Source: JANSWP01 sp041941305
Lineage (GTDB): Bacteria > Bacteroidota > Bacteroidia > Chitinophagales > Saprospiraceae
Assembly: GCA_041941305.1 (NCBI GenBank)
Contig: JBGTQJ010000005.1
Coordinates: forward strand, 214,904 to 278,903
Direction: 5' to 3'
DNA: 64,000 bases
Position numbers and translations under genes: made by a program. Below, piece by piece: positions 16,709 through 28,700 of this stretch. Every line of letters starts with the position of its first letter. Within the stretch, counting starts at the first letter, position 1. The notes under the pieces are model-generated. The model was given only the letters and a program-made list of their open reading frames with translations. It was not told the origin of the DNA and searched no databases.

Positions 16709-19700
16709 ATGAGGCTCAGAAATAACCTACTACTCTTATTGATCGCAATGATGTCTTTTGGATGGACGTTGGAGGCTCAACAAGTCTATCCAGTGCAGTT
16801 GACCGGATTTACGATTCCGCCTCGCTCGCTTGATCTTTCGGTGTATAGTTTTGAGCGATCACAGGATTTGTCTTTTACAGCCCAATTGAATGATCCGGTA
16901 GAGCCCTTCAGAGATGTAAGGTTAAACCTGACCATCGAAAATGGAAACAGCATCATTTACCAAACGGACCCAAATTTTTCTGCGCCTCCTATCCGACTCA
17001 ACCAGTTTCAGCCCGAAACCTTTGATGGCGTGGCATTGGGATCCTATCTAAATCCAATGAGTTTGGTTGGACCTTCCGGATTGGGACAAGGAAGTACCAT
17101 CGTCCCCGAAGGGTACAATTCCATTTGTCTGGAAGTGATTGATATTCAGCGAAATGTTCCTATTTCGCGAAAAGTATGTTTATCCGGAAGTTATGTACTC
17201 AATCAGCCGCCACAATTATTATTACCTGCCTGTGGTGACCAAAAAGAATTCCCGGAAACTCAAAACCTGCTATTTACCTGGACGCCCATGCACATTGGCT
17301 CTCAAAATTCACCAAATCCAGTGGAATACGAATTCCAGTTGGTTGAATTGAGCCCGGGCATTCAGGACCCAAATGATGGTTTTGAGGCTGCTCTTCAGAT
17401 ATATCAAACCACTACCATTTCTGCTTCGCTTTTGTACTCGATAAGTGAACCCATGTTGGAACCAAATAAGGTGTATGCATGGCGGGTAAAAGCCTACTCT
17501 TTACTCAACCAAAGCAGTTTATTGTTTGAAAATGATGGCTATAGTCCGGTCTGTACGTTTTCCTTCTTTGATGAAAATGGTGGGGGAACTGGAAGTGGCG
17601 CTGCTGCTGACCAGGAAGAAGACTCCCGACCCATTCCTCAAGGATGTGAGGTGTTTAGTACCGATTTTGGTCCCATCAGCGCTGCTGGTGAAGATCCCAT
17701 GGCATTAGTGGAGGGAGATAATGTCAAACTGGGTTATTTTGATATGGAAATCCTGGATGCTTCTCCATCTGGTGACGGAGTAAGTGGAACCGCCTTTGTG
17801 ACCGTGCCTTTTTTGAAAGCCAAGTTTCCTGTCAATTTTACAGACCTCAAAGTCAAGGAAAATATGCGGGCATATGGAGCAGGAAACATTGAAGTAAATG
17901 TAGAAAGCGATTTTCAGCTCGACCCTACCATGCTGACTCCCGGCTTACTTGGTTCCATTATATCTGAAGACTATGTAGACAACCTGGAATCTTTTTTCCT
18001 GAATGGCATGGGACAAAACAGGCTGACTTTCCAGTTTAACCCCTCCGACCTGGCTGTGGTCAATCTACCCATCGGTGTCGACAAAGAAAACAATGAGGAA
18101 GCCTTACCGATGATTGCCATCCTCGGTTTGCGCTTTACAGAGCGAAACGCTTTTATGAATTGTGTGGGTTTCCACCGTTTGGAAAACGGAGACCTGATGC
18201 GTTTTGCCGGAACGGATATTTCTATTACCCCGCTTGGTATAAAGTCTAATAGCAAACTCGATCTGCTGGAAAGCGCGCAATCTCCGCTTTCCGGCATTTT
18301 TCAATTGAGTATCAAAGCGGGCAACAATGCCTCCAATATTGGAATGGATTGCCAGGGGACCAATGCCTTCAACCTCGAAACAGAAATCTTGATCAGCGAA
18401 GAAGTCATGGTGCGGGCCAGTGATCAGCAAGCCATCCGTTTCCAGTTGAGCGACCAATCCAACGACCCCGCTCAATACCTTGGAGATATCGAAACCTTTG
18501 AAGATTTCACGATTCCCAGTTTGCCCGGATTTGAATTTAGCATGGAAAAAGGACAACTGGACCTCAATACGGAACAAAAACTGGAAATCACCAACCCCAA
18601 TCCTTTTCACGCAGAAGCCAACGAAAACAACTGGCAGGGTTTGCTCCTCAATGAAGTACAGGTCACTTTGCCAACTGAATTTGATTTCACAGGCAATGAC
18701 CAAAACTTTCAATTGGAGCAGGGGGAATTATTCCTTTCTGAAGAGGGGGCTTTTGGCAAATTTTCGGGTACGGGTTTAGTAAGTATAGCTGACGGTCGAA
18801 TGGCAGACTGGCCTTACAGTGTGGATCTATTTGATTTGGAGATCAAAAAAGGATCTCCCGAATCCAGCAGCATTTCCGGAAAGATTCAAGTGCCCTTACT
18901 GGATGAACCTTTTGATTATACTGCCAATTTGGATATTTCAGATTCCGACGTCAAAATAGAAGCCAACCCCAGCCCGGGCGCTTACAATATGAGTATGTGG
19001 AATGCCACCTTCGAAGTGGAAGAAGGTACCGAAGTGATTGCCCGACTGGAAGATTTGGGTGATGAAGGCAAGTCTTTTTTCCCAAGCGCCAGCTTGAAGG
19101 GTAATCTGTCCTTCAGCTTTGACGAAAAGACTTTTGCCGATAAACTGACCGGCGATCAGGCAGAAAAAATGCTTCGCATCCGGCAGGCATTTTCGCTGAA
19201 AGGAGACCTGGATATTGAACTTAAAGACCTCGCCCTTGATGGATTGGTGATCGATCCTTTTGCTGGCACCCAGGATAAATACGCCCTGTTTGATTTTGGC
19301 ACAGGGGCTGATTCTATACAAATAGCGGGAAAAGCCATTTCCATTACAGACCTGAATATCCTTTACAAGAATGATCCCAAACAGGAGCTGGGTCTGGAAC
19401 TAAAAATCACGGAACGCTACAATGAATTGAATCTGATTATCTGGGCACAAGAAGATGGGCAAGGAGGTTTTATTTTTAACCGAATAGAAACCAGTACCAA
19501 AAAAGTCGAATGTGATTGTGTTAACAATGAGGATATCTTTTTCGATCCTACCAAACTAAACAAATACCTCGAAAAGCATTACGAAAAATTTTACGCTCCT
19601 GGCAAGCCCAAATTTTCAGATTATTCGGTAGGTGGCAGTTATTTGCCTTCTGGTTTCAGTCAGGAAGAATTGGATGAATTGCATAAAACAGCTGTTATGG

Positions 19701-22700
19701 CACATCTTCAACAAAACAGCATCAATGGTTTTGTGGTAGATGATATCAACAATGTAAGTGAAATCTATATCCCTTTTCTTGGGGCTACGATTGCGATAAA
19801 ACAGGACAAGGCTGTAAAATCTGACCTGATAAAGACAGGCTTGACGGATTTAACATTAACAAAGGTTGATGATCACGAACTTGGCTCAAGTGGCGCCTGG
19901 GAATTGCCATACGATTTAACTGGTCAGATCGACGAATTTCTCAATAAAAATGAAACCTCCTTTCCATTGGCGACGACCCGATTGTTATTAACTGATTTAA
20001 AGTTACCTCCGGGTTACAATTCTACAGAAATTGGGGCGGAAGATGAGATAACTGTTGAAATTACCCTAGTGGTCAAAATTCCAGGGTCTTCGGAAAATTC
20101 CTATCTCATATTTACGAATGATGATGTGAAAATTGGCGCCTATGAAGTGGGCTTTGAGGATTTAAAGCTCTTTTTGTTAGAGGACAAGTCCCATCCTTTT
20201 TATAACTCAGAGCCAGACCCTGAAGCAGAAGAAGGAGATGTAAGAAATTATGGCATTACTTATCTCAGTAAAAAAACTGGAAACACCTATAATGAAGACC
20301 TTTCAACGGGCTCCTATGCTTTTTTGAAATGTGAGGGATTTCAATATTACAATGTGCAGGGCATGGTCACGCTCCCCTATTATGGAGAAGATGAAAGTTT
20401 AAGCCTTAACACCCTCAAGAAGTTAAATAAAAGTGGTGTAGTTGGGGAATCCCTTTATTTGGATGCGACATTCCCCTTCACCATAAATGGACCCGATCTG
20501 AGCAAATTCATTGCTCCCCTAAACACCAACTACGAAGATGGAACTCCCGTCAATTTTGAGATAAATGGACTTGAATTCAAAACGGTCACCATTGATGAAG
20601 GCTATTTTGACTTCAACCCAGATGAATCAGCTGAAGGATTTACGGGAGATGAAGGAGATAGTTTTAAGGGGCTGGCCCTCAACAAAATACAGGTCGAATT
20701 TGATGGCTTGATGACCAAAGAAGGTGACCAAAGAAAAAAACTAAAACTGCCTGGAAATAACTTTGCTTTTAGCTTTTCAAATGGCATATCGGGCAACATC
20801 AATATGTCAGCAAATGTCATCACCAAAGAGGCAAATGCCGACCTGGGTGGCTGGCCCTATACCATAACATCCTTGATGTATGGCATGTTTACAGATAATG
20901 AATTAAATGCAGCGGATGTCGAATTTTCTAATGAAGATAGTGATGGATTGATAGAATGGTGCTCCATGAAGGGTACCATGCTGATCCCCATATTTAAAGA
21001 CCTGGACTATAATTGGGTCGCATTTAACGGGGAGTTGAATGGTTTATTTTGGGATTCTGAGAATACCCAATACTATCCTACAGGCGTTTTTGACCTGGGA
21101 GACGACGCCAATAATAATGCACTGGACAATCAGACATTTGCAGTGGACTGGGTAGATGGTTTAAGTCTTAAGTTGGAAGACAGTACCATCGATATCATCT
21201 ACAATCGAAATATTGGAGAATTTGAAGCTGCAGCTGTTTTGAATGGAACAGCAGGGATATACAATTCCACGGACGAAGTGGATCAGGGTAATTCTACCAC
21301 CTTTAATTTCGGCTTGAGCTTTTTAGCTTTTGAAGGGCTTTCCATCAATGTCTCTGAATCCAACTGTGGTTCAGATGATGCCCTTGGAGGTATCAGGGAT
21401 ATTGATTTTGGTGTTTGGGGATTAGCCAGCTATGATTTGGGAGGAGACGATGATGAAGATGATGAAGAGGAAGAAGCGGAGGACGGCATGCAGGGTTTTC
21501 CTGTCAGCCTGGAAGCCTTGCAATTCAATTGTACAAAGCCTGGAAGCTGGAGCTTGATTATTGGTTTGAAACTCAACCTGGTGCCTGGAGAAACAGTGCA
21601 GGGAGAGGGGGATGAAGAAGATACGGAAACAGCCGGCTTAAGTGCAACTGCTCAACTGAATTATATCTTCAACAAAAATGATAAAGGCGAATTGGTATAT
21701 TCTGATTTTTGGTTGGATGCGATATATGTGGAAGGCGAATTTGCCAGTATGTCTGTCAATGGGGCATTGGTATTTATAAAAGAGGATGATTTGTATGGAA
21801 ATGGCGTGAAAGGCTATTTGGATGTAGAATTGTCCAGCATGGGTCTACAGCTTCAGGTATTGGCTCAATTTGGCACTACCAAAGCCGATAATAAAAATGG
21901 AGAACAAAAATCAGCCTACCGCTATTTTTTCTTTGATATTGAGTTTGTTCAAAACCCCGGCGTATTAGTAGGGCCTTTACCAATTGCCTGGCATGGATTA
22001 AGTGGGGGTATCTTCTTTAATTGTGACGCACAAACTCCGGTAGATGACATCGACCCCTTTGCGGACCAGGATAAAATAAACGCTGGAACGATTATGACTC
22101 CCACTGTAACGACCAATACCAATCTCGCGGTAGAATGCCCCTTTGGAGAATTATGTGATCCGGGGGTCGGCTTATCTCTCTACAATTATGAACCCTCTTT
22201 GGGAAGCATGGGATTGCACCTGGGCGTCATTTTGAGCCTTAGTAATAAACCCGAAACGATGGTCGGGGAGTTGAAGGTAGGGGCTGAATTTTACATCAAT
22301 CCCCTGACAAGTACCTACAAAATCAACGCTATAGACATCAACGGTGCCTTATACTTTTCTTCGGAAGACATCTTTAAAAGAGCTGAAGCACCTGTTGTCG
22401 CAACAGTAGATTTGAAGGTAGATTTTGAAAATAAGGAAATCAGAGGCGCCTTTAATATGACCATTGATTATGGCGCACCTGATGATGAGCCAACTGTAAC
22501 ATTGGCAACTGCAGAAGGGGGAGTTAACGGGGCGCTACATTTTACAATGTCCGACCACCCGGATGCCGGAAAATGGTATTTCAAATTGGGCGCACCACTC
22601 GAACCAGGAGAGATCACCATGGCACTGGTGGATGTCTTTGAAGCTCCGATTTCCTTTTATTTACAATTGGGGCATGACCTGGATCCCATTCCTACTATCA

Positions 22701-25700
22701 AAGACATCATTCCGCACTGGCCGGACAATGGAACGGCAGAAGGCCGACTGAGTGACACTTTTTTCTCTACGGGGGATGGCATTGTATTCGGCTTAAAGTT
22801 GGGCTTTAGCTCCAACCCTTCCTTTGGACCTTTTTACGCCAATGTAGATGCTGCCATCGGATTTGATTTATCTATGATGCGTTACGATGATGCACCACCG
22901 GAATGTGGACTTGAAAGTTTTGGCATAAATAACTGGTATATAAGGGGCAATGGCTATGCCTATATCGAAGGCTCCATGGGCATAAAATATGATCTTGGTT
23001 TTACATCCGGGCAAGCAGAAATTTTTAAAGGCTTTGCCGCCGTTGCCATTAAGACAGAATTGCCCAATCCCACCTATTTCAATGCTCAGGTCTACGTCTC
23101 CTATGAGGTGCTGGGTGGTTTGATCAAAGGCAGTTGCAATTTTGAATTTGAAGAAGGAGAACAAATCGCCCTGGATTGTTTATCTGGAGGTATGCCTTCC
23201 GGACCCGCCGAATTGGGAATCCCGATCATTGGTTCCACCTATCCGGAAGAGGGTGACAATGGTGAAGCACCACCAGTCTTTGTCACTCCACAGGCCAGCT
23301 TTAATCTGGCGATCAATGAAGAGATTCAATTTCCAGTCTATAACGAAGACTTTGTACAAGAAAGAATCGATCGTTACAAACCAGTCTTGAACGATTTTTA
23401 CCTTACCAAAAAAGGATCAAGCGAGAGAATTGATGGAAAGCTCAACCAAAGTGCCTATCAGGTTTCTCTGGATATAGATGACCTCTTAGAGGCAGAATCA
23501 GTATATATTTTACACATAAAATATGAATGGCAAAAAAGAGAAGGTGCAGATGAAAACTGGGAAACAGTAGAGGTTGAAGGAGTGTCGACCGAAGAACATG
23601 AAGAGATTGAATTTACAACAGACAATTTCCCTACTGAAATGGTAGATTCTGAATTTAAACTTTCCCAGCCCGCCGATGGCCAACACTTCTGGACAAAAGA
23701 TTACGCCATACCAATGATAGAATTTGAACAGGGGGGCTGGGAGCAATTGTTCCCGGCTAAATCTGAAAAAAAAGTGAATGGAGAAACTATAGTTTATGAT
23801 TATATGGTACAAGTGACCGAATACAATAAAACTACTGGAAAGGAGACGGGAAATGTTTATAGTCTGCCTCTAACAGAATATCCGGGTATGGTCGCTTATG
23901 AAACCGAGAAAATTAAAAGTGAAAAAATTTATCTGGATGAAGCCGGGGTTAATGTATATATACCCATAGTAGAAATAGTAAGTTCCACTGGTGAGATTGT
24001 TGAGTTTGAGGGACTCAACGAGTTGTTGACCTATGACGGGAATAAAATATACAAGCTGGAAATAATGCGCGTACCTGTACAAAAGACCGCTGAAGTCATG
24101 CAGGAAGACAATGCAGCAGCAGCACAATTGTTTGATGAAGATGGTAATCCAATTGAGGAAAGTGGAGATTTTACCATTTTAGGTATCAATACCACCAGCT
24201 TGGCACCCTCATCCGATCTTTATGGTGAAATCGGTATTTTATATGAAATGTGGTTTTGTACCAGTAAGGAAGAAAAGTTTTCTGAAAAAGTAGAAGAATA
24301 TTTTAAGACAGATAATGTAAATGTTGAGGTTTCAAATGATGGTTGGGTTAAAACCTTAAACCATCCTTTGCAAGAGCCAGGACTAAGCAAGGATCTTGGA
24401 GTCGAAATAAACATTGATTCGGAAAATCCCTTAGGCATAGATTCCAGGTATTTGGAATCTGCTGAGACAGGAGATGATCTTGGTAGGGTAAGCAGGTACG
24501 AACTAAACCCTATTGTACTTAAGCCAGTAGTTTTAACCGGAATAGAAGGCTTTGATGAATTTGATTTAATCAGGTTAAACACCAACTTTAATCAAGCAAG
24601 CCAATTTAAGGCGTATCAACAACATGGAACAGGTGCTTTTGAGGACACTGAAGAAATCGAAGACAAATTTTTCAGTGATAATTTTAGCAAAATAGAAGAT
24701 CTCTATGAGAGTGTTGAAAAAGCTAGAGACAACCTAATCTTAGATTACATTGATACTCATGCCAATGATGGTGGAACCAAGGATGAATTTATGGCAGCAC
24801 TTAATGCTGATGATTTAGAAAGTTCCAATATTCCTACATGGGCACAATATATGGCAGAGTGGTTACTTATTGATGATAACTTTGACAATATATCTTGGAA
24901 TCATAATTTTAATTCTTATGAGGAGTTTAAAAATCACTATACATCAAGCAAAAAGACCATGCTTTGGTTAACTTGCCATAATTATGATAGTGAGTATTGG
25001 AAAGACAAGATGTTTGAAGCTGCAAAAGATGATTTTATTGACTATGTAGACTTGACTCTTGGAGTTGAATTAGATGCATTAGAAGAAGCAGTAAATCTTT
25101 TCAGCTTATTTATGGGAAAACCAGAAGATTTGGAAGGCTGGAGTACAATAGTAATTGATGGTGGCTTAGCAAGATTTAGTATAACTGATCCAATCACGCC
25201 TTCGATAATAGAGGAAGGTTCTGAAACTGTACAAATTGATTTATATCGTCCATCAATAATAGCCAAACAGTTCCTTGCTTATGGGGAATTGTGGTATGAT
25301 TTCGGGAATATTTTCCTCTCGATTTTAGATTTATATTTAGAAGAGATCTCCTGGACTAAATCTATTGGTTTTTACAATTCTTTTTCAAATGTCCTGTCAG
25401 AAAATTTTGATGACTTTTATGATTGGTATGATAATGCTGGGGAGCTTTATGATGTTAACGATATAGTGTCTCATAATCATAAATTGATTCTAAAATTCCC
25501 AAATATTGACCGTTGGAATTATACCCATGAGGCTATTGACCCTAATGCATATGATTGGCACACCTTTACCTATGAAAAAATCTTTCATAGGTCCTTTACC
25601 AATACCAGTGGTGTTGAGAAAACGCCAGAAAATTCTCCTACAGGTACCTCAAATGGAACAGCAGGTTCAGAGTCAAATGACCTTAATCCGATCAAGCTCA

Positions 25701-28700
25701 AAAAAACCTTTAATCTCATAAAAACAGGGGAGGATAAAAACGGCTTCACCGAAGCCATAGAATTGGAATGGGATGAGCACCTGGCAGAGGAATACGGAAT
25801 AGAATCTATTTCGTTGGCATACTTTGAAGTATTTGATCATGATCCGGGTAATGGTGATTTTAAGTTAATTTCTTATGTAGATGTGTTGAATGAGGAGGAA
25901 GATATTTATGATAGTGATGGGAATAGATACAAAGTCTTTTACGATGCAGAATTAAATGCCCCCTTGTTTCATTATGTTTTTGATGATCATAAAAATGCTG
26001 AGAATATATATGTTTGTATTGTTGATAAAGATGGTGAAGTTGTTAATGCCTCTATGGATCTATTAGAGGATTTGGAGGAATCTCCTGAAATTGTCGATGT
26101 TGTTGACTTCCCTACAGACCCCTCAGCATACTCATTTTTCCGACGCGAAAAACTTCTTCGATTTCCCAGAAATTTGGAAAACAATCCTCTGCAAATGCTG
26201 ATGTATTCCATGGGGACAAGGAATGACTTTGAAGTAGAAGCGGTCAGCATATACGACGACCAGGACAAAAGGTTATTGCTTTGGAGAGGTGATGTTAAAA
26301 CAATGTACAGTTATATTGGAGACAGTTATACAGCCGTGGAAGAAGATTTTGTGCTTCAGACCGAGGAAGGCAGCTCTGAAAACCACATACTCTTTGAAAT
26401 GGATCCCGACATCGAATACACGGTTTACGTGAAAAGTGATGAAGGCATGGAATCCTTTGTTACCGATAATGACTATTGGATAAATCGGGGCGGCGCTTCT
26501 GTCTATCGTTTTGATGACAGCTATCCCGATGCTGTCTTTTTACCGGTCGATGGCAATAATGCGCTGAACTTCGAAGCTGAACAATGGGTGGATTTGACAG
26601 GCAATAATGGGGACGAGGCAAATGGACTGGAGTTGGGACTACCCATTTTGAATATGACCATAGAAGCCTGGGTGAAATTTGGCTCAGGCAGTGTGACCGA
26701 TGCCCCTATTTTATCTTTCGATACAGGAAATAATCCCTGGAGCCTGAGGCAAAATGGATCAGATATCGAATTTGAACTAAGGACCCTGCCTAATAATGAG
26801 AAAAATATTGCCATAGCCTCTAACTTGATAAATACTGGTGATTGGACACACCTGGCAGCTACCTATGATGGAAAGACAATGCGACTCTATGTCAATGGTC
26901 TGGAGGAGGCTTCTATAGAACAAACAGGATTGATTGATTACGATATGGAGGGCTATTTAAAATTGGGAGGCTACAATTTTGAAGGGGCTATCGATGAAGT
27001 CAGTTTGTGGACAACGGTCAGAAGCCAAGCCGAAATTCTGGTGGATGCTGCGGAAGGGCCTTATGGTCTAGATCCCGATTATTCACAGGAGCAATCTGGG
27101 CTATTGCTGTATTACAAATTTGACGAAAACCTGGGGGATACTGAATTTCCGAACCTAAGCGGTACCGGACAAAATGGCATCCTGGAAAAAGAATTTGACC
27201 ACGTCACTGGTAACAACTGGGTAGCTTCTGAAGTCCCTAGGGATATGGGAATAGATACTGAAGAAATAGCAAATGATGTAGCACCTGGGAATTTTGCTTT
27301 GGAGTATAAAATTAAAAACCATAGAGTGCAACTCCCTACAAATATGATGGATGAAATTACAAATGATTTTACTGTTGAATTTTGGGCCAAATCTGGGGAT
27401 AGTGGGGATGGTGAGCGATTTGAAATAATCAGACAATATGGACTTTTTTCTATATATACTTATGACAATGGAAGATTCTTGTTCGATCATGGGGATGAAA
27501 AAATTGAATTTGGTGAACAATTTATTAACGATGGCAGCTGGCATCATTATGCACTTAGCGGTGAGGGCGGTAATATAATCACACTCTACCGAGATGGTAT
27601 CCAATTATTAACATTAAATTCTGATTTTGAAATCGAAAATAATGATACTGACTTATTTATTGGGTATCTGGTAAATGCTAATAATCTCAGTCTTGATGAA
27701 TTGAGCTTTTGGTCTATTGCGAGAACGGGAGAACAAATCTATGAAGATTTTTTATCCGAAAATCTTTTGCTAAACAATAACCTAGATCACTTAGTGGCTT
27801 ATTACGATTTTAATGATGGGTCTGGACAAGAGTTGGTAAGTGATCGAAGCGGTAATGAACATCATGCTTCTTTTTACAATAGTGAGGGCTCCGGTACTCC
27901 AGCAGAATGGGAAATAGAATGGATAGAAGGAGCAGAGCCCAGCCCAAATAACTATATTATTCCACAAAACCCATCCAGCAATTATGCCATGAGCTTTTTA
28001 TATGATGATGGCATTTCCAGTATAACAGTTAATGATCACGAAAAATTCGATGAGATTCAAGAAGAATTGACCATTCAGTTTTGGGCAAAATCTTCAGACG
28101 ATTTCGATGATTGGAGTACACGTTTCGCTTATAAAGAATCTTTTTTTTCTATTTGGATAAAAAAATCTAATAGGCTTACTTATTATAACCATGATGGCAA
28201 AACTTCAGCTTTTAGTGAAGGATCCTTTATCAATGATGGCAACTGGCACCACTATGCAATAATAGCAAAAAATGAAAATGAATGGGAACTTTACCAAGAC
28301 GGCCAATTATTTGAGGAAATAACAGAAGAATTTGAATTTGTAGCCAATGATGAGGATTTAAAAATTGGATTGGTATATATTAACGAAAGTAGTGCAAGCC
28401 TCGATGAATTGATCATTTGGACAACAGCCCGAACGGCACAAGAGATTGAGGATTATTACAATACGGGAAGCATTTCTCTGGAAAACAAGGATCTGTTGGC
28501 ATATTATGCTTTTAATGATGGTCCTGGAAGTACCTTTTTAAGTGATCAAAGTGGAAATCATTTACATGGCGAAATTAGCTACGGCACCCACACCATCCCC
28601 GAATACGAAGATGAGGAGGGCAATCTCATTCCGGAAAAAACGATAGATTCGGAAGAATGGATTCCGGGTGCGACTTCCGGAGGCTCAACAACACCTCCTA

